Source: Anaerolineae bacterium (GTDB taxonomy: Bacteria; Chloroflexota; Anaerolineae; UBA4142; SHND01). From it: a stretch of 53,490 bases of DNA. The stretch covers positions 1 to 53,490 of the forward strand of contig JAJTXZ010000026.1 of assembly GCA_021463195.1 (NCBI GenBank). The letters are read 5' to 3'. The notes below the pieces were generated by a model that saw only the letters and a program-made list of their open reading frames with translations, did no database searches and was not told the DNA's origin. Position numbers and translations under genes: made by a program. This document shows, piece after piece, positions 39,855 through 48,543 of this stretch; positions within the stretch are counted from its first letter, which is position 1; every line of letters starts with the position of its first letter.

Positions 39855-40454
39855 ATGTTGAAACATTTTCAGGTCGGAAGTCTGGCAATAGTGATTCCTG
39901 GCAAGGGTGGCAATAACGTGCGCGCGACGCCGAATGGCGCGCTCGTAGATGGCAGCCCTATTCCGGAACATGCGGTCCTCGCCCTTTTGCCGCGCCCGGC
40001 GAATTGGAATGGCGCGTATCCCTACGCGTTGAATACGCATGTTTGGTGGTACGGGCGCAGTCGAACAGAAGAACAAGTTGCCCCGCACCGCTTCAGGGTG
40101 ATTGAAGGTTGGACTGCCGCGAACGAGGGAGCGAATGACTTTATTCGTTTAATGCAACCCGCTGTGGCATGCTATGACACGATGGGGACTGCATTGCTGA
40201 CGAATCTTGGCGCGGGACAACAAGCCTATGTTCTTCCGTCCGATGGATTAAATGTTCGCGCGCAGCCAGACCAGCACAGCGCGCGCGTTGACGGTTTGTT
40301 GTCGGGTTCCGTGATTACAGTCACAGGGAATCCGGTATGCAATCACAAAATGGTCTGGTGGCAGGTGCAACCAATCGGCGCGGCGAAACCTATCGGCTGG
40401 TGTAGTGAAGGCGACGCGCAAGAATGGTTTTTGATTCCGTTGACTTTGGAATGA
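39855..40454 (+). CDS. SH3-domain (SH3b-like) protein
   Basis: 199 residues from ATG 39855, chosen because AAGGAG is six bases upstream (an ATG at 39849 abuts the Shine-Dalgarno). Two SH3b-like units: GSLAIVIPGKGGNNVRATPN with HVWWYGRSR, and AYVLPSDGLNVRAQPDQHSA with VWWQVQPIGAAKPIGWCSEG. No signal peptide is visible. Such repeats bind peptides or cell wall. Confidence 0.7.
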   Translation: MLKHFQVGSLAIVIPGKGGNNVRATPNGALVDGSPIPEHAVLALLPRPANWNGAYPYALNTHVWWYGRSRTEEQVAPHRFRVIEGWTAANEGANDFIRLMQPAVACYDTMGTALLTNLGAGQQAYVLPSDGLNVRAQPDQHSARVDGLLSGSVITVTGNPVCNHKMVWWQVQPIGAAKPIGWCSEGDAQEWFLIPLTLE

Positions 40455-40479
40455 ACGAGATGAGCGGGAATCGAAAGAG

Positions 40480-40511
40480 CGAGCGGGTGGAAGAATAAAG
40501 CCACCCGCTCG
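40480..40511. terminator. Hairpin between convergent SH3 and methyltransferase genes
   Basis: CGAGCGGGTGG (40480-40490) and CCACCCGCTCG (40501-40511), 11 bp perfect, loop AAGAATAAAG. No strong T-run, so it may be a weak or factor-assisted terminator. Confidence 0.6.
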
Positions 40512-40549
40512 CGGAAATTGGTTGCCTTGCGTTATTGTGTAGACACGCC

Positions 40550-41323
40550 TCACTGTTTGCGCGCAATCAGAATCGTCTCGCGTATCGAAAACATCAACCT
40601 GCCATCCTCGACGCGCGGCATAAAAAAATCGCGCACAGCGGGCGACGCAGTATCGAGCAAGCGCTTCAATTCTGTTTTCGTTTCCGCGCTGCAACCCATT
40701 CGGTCTGCCCATGTTTCAAATTCCATCTCTTTGATCGCGTTCGCTTCGACGTGTGTGACGATCAAACCGGCTTGTTCGAAATGGCGCTGCAGGCGCTCGA
40801 CCGGATAACACCAGTTGTGCGAGGGGTCACGCAATTTTTCAAAGTGATTGATCGCCCCCGCCGTCTGTTTGTCGGGCGGCACGGTGTTGTCGGTGAATCC
40901 CAACACGCCGCCCGGTTTCAACACGCGCGCCATTTCTTGAAGCGCTTTCGGCGCGTCGGGATAATGATGCAGCGCGAGGCGGTTCGTGACCAAATCAAAT
41001 TCCGCGTCGTCGAACGGCAAATTTTCCGCGTCCGCGATTTTAAATTCAACGTTCGTGATCCCTTTGCCGCGAATAAATTTTTCTGCCGCCGCCAACATTT
41101 CGGGCGTCAAATCCGAAACAATCATCTCGCGCACGAATGGGGCGAACGCGAGCGCGGTGTGTCCACCGCCCGTCGAAACATCGAGCGCGCGCCAATCTTT
41201 TTGCGGCTGCACCAATTCCACCAAACGCTGCAAACTCGCGCCTTGCGCGTGGACGGCGCTGGTGACGTATCCTTGCGCGTGCGCGCCGTATTGTTGTTGA
41301 ACCAAATTTTTTGTGTCAGACAT
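40550..41323 (-). CDS. SAM-dependent methyltransferase (UbiE/COQ5-like)
   Basis: 257 residues. SAM motif I ALDVSTGGGHTALAFAPFV, motif II/post I ADAENLPFDDAEFDLVTNRL, LHHYPDAPKALQEMARVLKP and GGVLGFTDN. Start ATG at 41323 has AAGGA eight bases upstream. Substrate unknown. A diverged fragment of the N-terminus of a paralogue lies at 50430-50490. Confidence 0.8.
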   Translation of the reverse strand: MSDTKNLVQQQYGAHAQGYVTSAVHAQGASLQRLVELVQPQKDWRALDVSTGGGHTALAFAPFVREMIVSDLTPEMLAAAEKFIRGKGITNVEFKIADAENLPFDDAEFDLVTNRLALHHYPDAPKALQEMARVLKPGGVLGFTDNTVPPDKQTAGAINHFEKLRDPSHNWCYPVERLQRHFEQAGLIVTHVEANAIKEMEFETWADRMGCSAETKTELKRLLDTASPAVRDFFMPRVEDGRLMFSIRETILIARKQ

Positions 41324-41486
41324 CTGTTTTTCCTTGAACAGTACGGCAAATCTGTAATTCGCCGCATCCATTCCTGCGAGCGATACAAAAAACGATACAA
41401 TTTCCCGCGCCCCTATTCAAAGCGCGTAATCTGTTGTATGCTACTCGCGCCTCGTCGTCAAACTTTGTGTCAGGGAGCAAAGGCTC

Positions 41487-44400
41487 ATGTCTGATAGTAA
41501 TTCCGTTCCAGAAACGCCGAACGCTTTGGATGACTCTATCTCCGACCCGATCAACTTTGCCGCGCGCGATAAAATCATTCACGGCAGCGTGAACACCGTG
41601 ACCATTGGCGAGAGCGCGCAAGTCGGTCCAATTGCCGTTGGCGACCACATCACCCAAATTTCGGGCATCACCGCCGCCCAAGTAGTTCTCCTCCTCGACA
41701 AAATCCGCACCGAGTATCAAACCAAACCCTTTGACGGACGTTCGCCCTACATCGGTCTCGCGTCGTTTCAAGAACGCGACGCTGACAAATTTTTTGGACG
41801 CGAAGCGCTCACCGCCGAACTCGTGACGCGCGTCGCGGCGAGCGCGGCATCGAACGCACGCGCGCTGTTTATCGCGGGTCCGTCGGGCAGCGGCAAATCT
41901 TCGCTCGTGCGCGCGGGATTGATTCCCGCGTTGCGTAAGGGCGCACCCTTGTGGTCGCCCGTCCTCGGCAGCGAACATTGGTTGTATGAAACGTTCAAGC
42001 CCGGACGCGCGCCGCTCGACGAACTCGGACTCGCGGTGGCGAAACTCGCGCGCAACGCCGATTTGCGGAGCGCCATGACGACGCGCGGGTTGACCGATGC
42101 CACCTTTTTGAATCAACAGGCGGACATGGCGCTCACCGATGAACGGAATCAACGCGCCGTCCTCGTCATTGACCAATTCGAAGAAATTTTCACCCAACTC
42201 TCGCCTGAACGCGAAAACGAACGCGTCGCGTTTTTAGAACAACTCACGCACGCGGCGACAGTCGAAAACGGACGCGTGCTGGTAATTTTCACGCTGCGCT
42301 CCGATTTCGTCAGCAACTGCGCGTCGTATCCGAATCTCAACGCGCTGGTGAATCAACAATTTATTCAAGTCGGCGCGATGTCGTCCGCTGAATTGGTGAG
42401 CGCGATTGCGCGGCCCGCGTATCAAGTGGGCTTGCGGATTGACCCCGCGCTGATTTCGCAAATCGTGAACGACGTGCGCGGCGAGCCGGGCGCGCTGCCG
42501 CTGATGCAATTCGCGCTGCAAGATTTGTTTGAGCATGAAAAACAAAAAGGGGAATTGACGCTCGACGGCTATACCGCGCGCGGCGGTTTGCATGAGGCAT
42601 TGGAACGTCATGCCGACGCGGAGTTTGCAAAACTGGACGATGCGGAAAAGGAATTGGCGCGCAGCGTGTTCAGCGGTCTCATCGAAATCGGACGCGGGCG
42701 CGAGGACACGAAACGCACCGCGCGGTTTGGCGAACTCGTTCCCGCAGGCGCGGATGAAGCGCGCGTGCAAGCATTGGTGCGTGAACTGGCGGATGCGCGG
42801 CTCATCACGACGGACGAACAGGACGGCAAAGAGACGGTGACGCTGGCGCACGAACGCTTGATTGACGCGTGGGACTGGCTGCGGCGGTTGGTGGACGAGA
42901 ACCGCGATGCGATTGCGCTGCAAAACGAAATCGCGCAGGACGCGCAAGAATGGGAGCAACAGAAACGCGACGAGAGTTATTTGTATCGCGGCGCGCGTTT
43001 GGCGACGGCGCAAGAAAAATTACAGCAGAACAAATTGGTGTTGAGCGGACTCGCGCAAGAATTTGTCGAGACGGCGCTGGCGGCGCGCGAACGCGAACGC
43101 GCGGAGAGGGAAGCGGCGCGGCAAAAAGAGTTGGAACAGGCGCAAGCATTGGCGGCGGAGCAGAAACAGCGCGCCGAGGCAGAGGAAGGAGCGCGGCGCG
43201 CGGCGGAAAAAAGCGCGGCGGCGGAAAAGCAGCGCGCGCGTGTCTTGCGTTTTGCGATTGCGGGCGTTTCGTTTCTTGCGTTCCTTGCGATTCTCGCCTC
43301 GTGTTTTGCATTCCAACAACAGGGTGTGGCACAACAAGAAGCGAACCAGAGAGCCACCGCGCAAGCCAATGCGGACCAACGCGCGGTCGAAGCGGAACAA
43401 GCCAAAGCGACAGCAGAGGCAGAAGCAAAAATCGCGCGCTCGCGCGAACTTGCCGCGTTGGCGCAAAGCGAATTTGAATCAAATCCCGATTTAGCCGTTT
43501 TGCTTGCCGCCGAAATCAACCAAGAACCCAATCGCAGCACATTCGAGTCTCAAGATGCGCTGCGCCAACTGCTTGCCAAATATCCACTTGAATCTGTTTT
43601 TCGCGGACATGCGCCGAGAGGTGTGAACAGCGCCCAATTCTCAGCGGATGGCGCGCGCGTTGTTACGACAAGCGGAGATGGAACGGCGCAAGTGTGGAAT
43701 GCTTCAGATGGAAAGCGACTTGTGACTCTCGCCCACTCGGATTATGTTTGGCGCGCGCGGTTTTCATCGGACGACGCGCGCATTGTCACTGCGAGTTGGG
43801 ATAATACCGCGCGTGTGTGGGATGCTGTCAGCGGCAAGTTAATTTTTATTTTGGCGGAACATCGAGACCGAGTTAACGATGCCCAGTTTTCACCGGACAA
43901 CACACGCATCGTAACAGCAAGCATGGATGAAACCGCGCGCGTCTGGAATGCGGCGAATGGCGAAACACTCGCAGTCTTGCGCGGTCACGAAGGACAGGTG
44001 AACCGCGCCGAGTTTTCGCATGATGGCAAGTGGATTCTGACAATGAGTTTTGATGACTTGACAGCACGCGTCTGGGATAGCGCCAATGGTAAACCGCTTG
44101 CAGTCTTGCGCGGACATGGCGATAGATTGCAGGGTGCGCACTTTTCCCCCGATGACAACATGATTGTCACTTCAAGTTGGGATGCGACAGCGCGGCTGTG
44201 GGATGCGGCGAGCGGGCAGCCACTTGCATTATTGGGTAAGCATAACAATTCGGTTGAGAGCGCCGAGTTTTCGCCGGATGGCAAATATATTGTCACGGCG
44301 AGTGTGGATGGCACGGCGCGTGTGTGGGAGGTTGCGGCTCTGCTCAATGACACAGATGCGAGTGAATTTAGCGTGCTGCGTGGACATACGTCCAGTCTTC

Positions 44401-45635
44401 GAGGCGCGCGATTTTCATCTGACAGCCAACAAATTCTCACCATGAGTGATGACCATACTGTGCGCGTGTGGAATCTCTTGGGCAAGGAACTTGGCGTGCT
44501 GCGCGGGCATGAGCGAATGATAAATGACGCGCAATTTTCGCGCGACGGTAAATGGATTGTTACCGCAAGTGATGACGACACGGCACGCGTCTGGAATCTT
44601 GCCGGCGGTAAGGAACTCGCCGTGGTACGCTTACCAGAGAGTCAAGTCGTTGACGCGGACTTTTGTTTTCAAGAAAACAAAATAGCGATTGCGAGCGGCG
44701 CAACCGTTTCGCTTCGCAATATGAAGAATGGCGCAGAGCTGGTTGCTTTGCGCGGACATAGCGCTCCCGTCAATCGTGTGCGCTTTTCACATGATTGCGC
44801 CAAAATTGCGACAGCCAGCGCGGATGAAACTGCGCGTATTTGGGATGCGAATACGGGCAAAGAACTCGTCGTTTTGCGCGGACACAAGTTTCAAGTGCAT
44901 AGCGCGCAGTTCTCAACCGATGACCGCAAGATAGTTACAGGCGGCGATGACAAGACCGCGCGCGTTTGGGATGTGGCGACGGGGCAAGAACTTGTCGCTT
45001 TGCGCGGGCATAAATTATCGGTTGCTTATGCAGAATTTTCAGGCGATGGAAAATGGATTGTCACTGCGGCGGGTCCAGCAGGAGACAAAAGCGGCGATGA
45101 GACCGCGCGGATTTGGGATGCCGAGACGGGCGCGGAAATCATCGCCTTTGCAGGGCATGAAGACTATTTAACCAGCGCGCACTTTTCGTCAGATGGAAAG
45201 AAAATTGTGACTACGAGCAATGATAGAACCGCGCGAGTGTGGGATATCGCGAATCAAAAAATAGTTGCGAACTTGCAGAAACATCTTGCGGGCGTCAATA
45301 CCGCGCAATTTTCCCCGGGCAATGGCGCTCAACTTGTCACGGCAAGCAACGACGGGACGACGCGTGTATGGGACATAGCAAGGAGAGAACAACTGTCCAT
45401 TCTTCGTGGCGACGGAGCCGAAATCATTAACGTTCGGTACTCGCAGAATGGCGACACGCTTGCCACCGTGACCAAGAACGGAACGGTGCGAGTTTATTTA
45501 GTGAATCTTCAATCCTTGGCGAAACTTGCCAAAGACCGTATCGGGCGCGAGTTGACGTGCGAAGAACGTGTGCAGTATTTGCGCGAAAAAAATGTGTGTC
45601 CGACGCCGACGCCCGCAGCAAGTCCGACGCCGTGA
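41487..45635 (+). CDS. STAND ATPase with transmembrane helix and 15 WD40 repeats
   Basis: 1382 residues. A short beta-rich N-terminus (KIIHGSVNTVTIGESAQVGP), then an nSTAND1-type NTPase: FFGREALTAELVTRVAA, Walker A GPSGSGKSS (131-139, Lys137), Walker B VLVIDQFEEIF. A charged coiled coil (about 530-590) is followed by one membrane helix (about 588-609, FAIAGVSFLAFLAILASCFA). From about 702 there are 15 WD40 repeats of the form RGHxxxVNxAxFSxDGxxIV, enough for two seven-blade propellers. Signal-sensing or defence switch; no effector domain is recognised. Confidence 0.85.
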   Translation: MSDSNSVPETPNALDDSISDPINFAARDKIIHGSVNTVTIGESAQVGPIAVGDHITQISGITAAQVVLLLDKIRTEYQTKPFDGRSPYIGLASFQERDADKFFGREALTAELVTRVAASAASNARALFIAGPSGSGKSSLVRAGLIPALRKGAPLWSPVLGSEHWLYETFKPGRAPLDELGLAVAKLARNADLRSAMTTRGLTDATFLNQQADMALTDERNQRAVLVIDQFEEIFTQLSPERENERVAFLEQLTHAATVENGRVLVIFTLRSDFVSNCASYPNLNALVNQQFIQVGAMSSAELVSAIARPAYQVGLRIDPALISQIVNDVRGEPGALPLMQFALQDLFEHEKQKGELTLDGYTARGGLHEALERHADAEFAKLDDAEKELARSVFSGLIEIGRGREDTKRTARFGELVPAGADEARVQALVRELADARLITTDEQDGKETVTLAHERLIDAWDWLRRLVDENRDAIALQNEIAQDAQEWEQQKRDESYLYRGARLATAQEKLQQNKLVLSGLAQEFVETALAARERERAEREAARQKELEQAQALAAEQKQRAEAEEGARRAAEKSAAAEKQRARVLRFAIAGVSFLAFLAILASCFAFQQQGVAQQEANQRATAQANADQRAVEAEQAKATAEAEAKIARSRELAALAQSEFESNPDLAVLLAAEINQEPNRSTFESQDALRQLLAKYPLESVFRGHAPRGVNSAQFSADGARVVTTSGDGTAQVWNASDGKRLVTLAHSDYVWRARFSSDDARIVTASWDNTARVWDAVSGKLIFILAEHRDRVNDAQFSPDNTRIVTASMDETARVWNAANGETLAVLRGHEGQVNRAEFSHDGKWILTMSFDDLTARVWDSANGKPLAVLRGHGDRLQGAHFSPDDNMIVTSSWDATARLWDAASGQPLALLGKHNNSVESAEFSPDGKYIVTASVDGTARVWEVAALLNDTDASEFSVLRGHTSSLRGARFSSDSQQILTMSDDHTVRVWNLLGKELGVLRGHERMINDAQFSRDGKWIVTASDDDTARVWNLAGGKELAVVRLPESQVVDADFCFQENKIAIASGATVSLRNMKNGAELVALRGHSAPVNRVRFSHDCAKIATASADETARIWDANTGKELVVLRGHKFQVHSAQFSTDDRKIVTGGDDKTARVWDVATGQELVALRGHKLSVAYAEFSGDGKWIVTAAGPAGDKSGDETARIWDAETGAEIIAFAGHEDYLTSAHFSSDGKKIVTTSNDRTARVWDIANQKIVANLQKHLAGVNTAQFSPGNGAQLVTASNDGTTRVWDIARREQLSILRGDGAEIINVRYSQNGDTLATVTKNGTVRVYLVNLQSLAKLAKDRIGRELTCEERVQYLREKNVCPTPTPAASPTP

Positions 45636-45674
45636 GGAGGGCTGCCAACGGATGGTGCGTTGACATACAACGCG

Positions 45675-45716
45675 AACGGATGAACGGATGGGGGCGCGCA
45701 CATCCGTTCATCCGTT
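45675..45716. terminator. 16-bp hairpin after the STAND-WD40 gene
   Basis: AACGGATGAACGGATG (45675-45690) and CATCCGTTCATCCGTT (45701-45716) are perfect inverses, loop GGGGCGCGCA. No T-run follows, so termination is uncertain. Confidence 0.6.
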
Positions 45717-45754
45717 ACAATATCCGTTGTCCGCGTCCCGTTGCCCGCGCGTTA

Positions 45755-45760
45755 TATAAT
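45755..45760 (+). promoter_or_regulatory. -10 element before the antitoxin gene
   Basis: Perfect TATAAT at 45755-45760 with an AAAGGAGAGAG Shine-Dalgarno at about 45768 and ATG 45783. No good -35 lies 16-18 bases upstream, so an activator or a weak -35 would be needed. Confidence 0.4.
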
Positions 45761-45782
45761 CGGACCGAAAGGAGAGAGCAAC

Positions 45783-46055
45783 ATGATTAGCGAACCGAAT
45801 ATGATTGTTCGAACCATTGTTGCCGAACTGGAAGACTTGCCCGACGAAAAAATCGTCGAGGTGTTGGATTTCGTGCGTTTCTTGCGCGTGCGCTATGGCA
45901 TAAACGGAAAACGTTATGCGCCGCGCGTTCTCGATAAAGAACGTTTGGCGCAACTGTATGCGGAAAGCGCGGACGAAGATGTACAACTCGCGGAGACAGG
46001 GATGACGGATTACGCAGAAGGATTGAAACGCGAGGATTTCAATGCAGAAGGGTGA
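45783..46055 (+). CDS. Antitoxin-like protein (DUF2281 type)
   Basis: 90 residues: MIVRTIVAELEDLPDEKIVE, VLDFVRFLRVRYG, then a variable acidic C-terminus ending AETGMTDYAEGLKRED. The pattern LPxEKxxEVLDFVxFL belongs to small antitoxins paired with MazF/PIN toxins. The next gene, a shortened MazF, overlaps by 14 bases. Good Shine-Dalgarno. Confidence 0.7.
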   Translation: MISEPNMIVRTIVAELEDLPDEKIVEVLDFVRFLRVRYGINGKRYAPRVLDKERLAQLYAESADEDVQLAETGMTDYAEGLKREDFNAEG

Positions 46056-46254
46056 CATCTATTTGACAAATCTGAATCCGGTGGGCAGTGTATTGGTGAC
46101 TGCGGACGCAGGCGGATTAAAAGAGGATTCGGTCGCGTTATGCAGTCAAATTCGCGTGCTGGATAAATCACGCTTGACAACGCGGCTTGGGAAACTCTCG
46201 GATCAAATGATGAAAGAGATTGAGGATACATTGGCGTTTGTGCTGGACATGTAG
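46042..46254 (+). pseudogene. MazF/PemK-like toxin with internal deletion
   Basis: 70 residues against about 110 for the family. It starts as MazF (MQKGDIYLTNLNPV), then jumps to the C-terminal half (GSVLVTADAGGLKEDSVALC, SQIRVLDKSRLTTRLGKLSD, EIEDTLAFVLDM). The KxRP-VV segment with the catalytic Arg and about 40 residues are gone, though the frame is intact. Probably inactive. Confidence 0.75.
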
Positions 46255-46261
46255 TAACGCG

Positions 46262-46320
46262 AGACCTTGGGTTTTTGAGGCGGATGTTTGAATTCACGAG
46301 TCGTTGAAAAACCTCAAAGG
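46262..46320. repeat. Imperfect palindrome GAGACCTT...AAGGTCTC
   Basis: GAGACCTTGGGTTTTTGAGG (46260-46280 region) is partly inverse to AAAAACCTCAAAGGTCTC near 46304-46322. The GGGTTTTT/AAAAACC core and GAGACC/GGTCTC ends resemble the elements at 39090 and 50099. Confidence 0.5.
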
Positions 46321-46360
46321 TCTCTGGCGCATAAAAAATTTTTTCCAAGGAGGCAACTGT

Positions 46361-47041
46361 ATGCAATCACCATCCATTCGTTTCTGGGACCCGCGCCTCG
46401 ACAAACTGAATATCAAGATTGTCGCGGCGGAGAATCCCACGTATCGGCTCGTCGAAGCGTATTTTCAGGACAATCGCGACCCGGAGAATCCGAACGATCG
46501 CGAAGCGTCCGAATCCAAGAACGGCATCAAAATCATGGTCGGCGTCGTGGATGCGCGCGGACGCGCGCTGGCGAACGTGCGCGTGATTCAAGCATTCCCC
46601 GGCGAAGAGGCGTTCGCGCTGACCACGCCCGCGGGTTATTGCGAGTTCGACATGAGCGGCGATTCCAGTTTTGACCCAAACAAAAATCAAGCGGGTCCCT
46701 ACACCATCTTTATTCGCGGCGGCGACAAGGTGGTTGGGTTGGGGCTGCCATTGCGCCAGCACGTGCAATACCTTTTGAAATTTCAACAAGCGCCTGTAAT
46801 CGTTCCGCTCGATAAATTCGATTTGGGCGTCGCCGCGAAAATCGCGCTGGCGAATACATACGGCATTCCGCTCAACACCGAAGCCGCGCTCGCCAAATTC
46901 GCAATCGAAAAAAAGTTGGGCATCCCGCTCACCGACGAAATTGAATTTCAATGGCAAGGCGCGAGCTACGTCGGGCAAATGTGGTCCGGCGGCGCGGTCT
47001 TTTGCAAGCAAGGCGATTTCGGAAATATAAGCGTCGCGTGA
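46361..47041 (+). CDS. Unrecognised protein with carboxypeptidase-regulatory-like (beta) domain
   Basis: 226 residues. AAGGAGG lies about ten bases before ATG 46361. The middle (IKIMVGVVDARGRALANVRV, FALTTPAGYCEFDMSGDSSF, PYTIFIRGGDKVVGLGLPLR) is a typical surface-protein beta sandwich. The last part has IALANTYGIPLNTEAALAKF and GIPLTDEIEFQWQGASYVGQ, similar to repeats that bind cell-wall glycans. No signal peptide. First of a trio with the two glycosidase-like genes that follow. Confidence 0.5.
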   Translation: MQSPSIRFWDPRLDKLNIKIVAAENPTYRLVEAYFQDNRDPENPNDREASESKNGIKIMVGVVDARGRALANVRVIQAFPGEEAFALTTPAGYCEFDMSGDSSFDPNKNQAGPYTIFIRGGDKVVGLGLPLRQHVQYLLKFQQAPVIVPLDKFDLGVAAKIALANTYGIPLNTEAALAKFAIEKKLGIPLTDEIEFQWQGASYVGQMWSGGAVFCKQGDFGNISVA

Positions 47042-47126
47042 TGGCGTATGGCAAATCGCAAGTCCCAAGTCTCAAGCCGCACTATCGCACGATTGCGCTA
47101 TCGCACGACCCAAGGAGAATTCTCAC

Positions 47127-48317
47127 ATGTCCAACACACCTTCCGACCCGCATCTCGCCTCATTCAAACGTCCCGAAAACGACAATGGGCGCGGGCTGCA
47201 TTTTGTGCTTGACCCTTCGCAGAGCAATGTCGAGGGCTATGCGCCGTTTCTCAAACAGATGCAAATGAAATGGGCGGTCGTCTATGCGGGCGATGAATTG
47301 CAGACGACGCGCGTCGCCGAATATCTGCAAAAAGAATTTGGCATCTATTCCAACATGCGTGTCTATGCCAGCGGCGAAAAACCCAAAGCGCCCGACTTTT
47401 GGTTCAAGTTCGCGCAGCGTTGTGTCAAAATGGACATTGCGCCCTACATTCAAATTTTCAACGAACCCGAAGATGGACGCGAGGGCTTTGACAATCCCGA
47501 ACATTTTGGACGGTTGTGGAACCTGCGCGCGAACGCGGTGGTCGAAGGCGGCGGCTATCCCGGTCTGCAAATTCTCGCGGAAGAATTCCTCGACGCGGCG
47601 GTGATGACGGCGTCCGATGACGTGAAAAAGAAAATGTATTTTTCGCTGCACAATTACGGCGCGAATCATCCGCCCATTTATCCGTATCCCAATCAAACCG
47701 TGATGCAAGACGACACCGCCGTTTTGCGTTTTCTCGCGATTGCGGAATGGTTCAAAACGCGCATCGGTTTCGTGCCGCCGATGATTGGCGGCGAAGGCGG
47801 TTGGTTGTATCAAAACGCGGATGACAAGACGATGTCGCCGGTGGACGCTGAAAAATGGACTGACTGGCATTACGAAATGTTCGAATGGTTCCGCAGCGGA
47901 ACGATTTCGAATGGCGAGCCGCTGCCCGATTATTTGTTCAGCGTGTGCCCATGGCTCTTGTATGCGTCGAATTGGTATTCCGATTCGTGGGTGAACGGTT
48001 TGGACGCGGACAAAAAATTAAAGTTGATTGATAAATTGGCGAACGATGCGCCGTTCGTCAGACAATTCGGCGCGCGCGAAACAGCGCCTGCGCAACCCGA
48101 GACACCCGCGCGCGTGGAACCGGAAAAACCCGCCGAACAGCCGCGCGTCGAACCGACACAACCCACCGCTGAAACCTATACCATTCAAGGCGGCGACACC
48201 CTCAGCGCGATTGGGCGCAAGTTCGGCGTCAGCGTCGCGGCGTTGGTTGCCGCAAACGATATCGAAAATCCGAGTTTGATTCGCCCTGGACAGGCGCTGA
48301 AAATCCCGCGCGCGTAA
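47127..48317 (+). CDS. TIM-barrel glycosidase-like protein with C-terminal LysM
   Basis: 396 residues. A TIM-barrel-like region (about 20-310) with Asn-Glu in IQIFNEPEDGREGF and Glu in IGGEGGWLY, the spacing of acid/base and nucleophile in clan-A glycosidases. A Pro/Glu linker then leads to a LysM domain (YTIQGGDTLSAIGRKFGVSV, ALVAANDIENPSLIRPGQAL). Shine-Dalgarno AAGGAG before ATG 47127. No signal peptide, although LysM binds peptidoglycan or chitin-type glycans. Confidence 0.65.
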   Translation: MSNTPSDPHLASFKRPENDNGRGLHFVLDPSQSNVEGYAPFLKQMQMKWAVVYAGDELQTTRVAEYLQKEFGIYSNMRVYASGEKPKAPDFWFKFAQRCVKMDIAPYIQIFNEPEDGREGFDNPEHFGRLWNLRANAVVEGGGYPGLQILAEEFLDAAVMTASDDVKKKMYFSLHNYGANHPPIYPYPNQTVMQDDTAVLRFLAIAEWFKTRIGFVPPMIGGEGGWLYQNADDKTMSPVDAEKWTDWHYEMFEWFRSGTISNGEPLPDYLFSVCPWLLYASNWYSDSWVNGLDADKKLKLIDKLANDAPFVRQFGARETAPAQPETPARVEPEKPAEQPRVEPTQPTAETYTIQGGDTLSAIGRKFGVSVAALVAANDIENPSLIRPGQALKIPRA

Positions 48318-48417
48318 TCTAGCCCATTCCATTTTTGGACACAGATGCCACAGATGCCGTAGATTTTCAAAACCATGTGCGTTACTGTTCTTTATCTGTC
48401 AGGACTTGCGCTCAAGT

Positions 48418-48490
48418 GTCATTTCGAGCCGTTTTTGCGAGAAATCTCAGTGGGAAAGTGCGAGATTTCTCACTGCGTTCGAAATGACAA
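48418..48490. repeat. Dispersed palindromic repeat, copy 2 (complete)
   Basis: GTCATTTCGAGC, GAGAAATCTC, GAGATTTCTC and GTTCGAAATGAC give a nested palindrome. Same element as at 1-71. It lies between the LysM gene and the next glycosidase-like gene. Confidence 0.75.
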
Positions 48491-48543
48491 GCGAAAGTCC
48501 TATCTGTGTAAATCTGTGTAATCGGTGTCCCTTGAATGAAATT

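Noticed and set aside
41316-42197. 293-codon minus-strand open frame over the start of the STAND-WD40 gene
   Set aside because: Antisense shadow; it crosses the intergenic region and has no domain.
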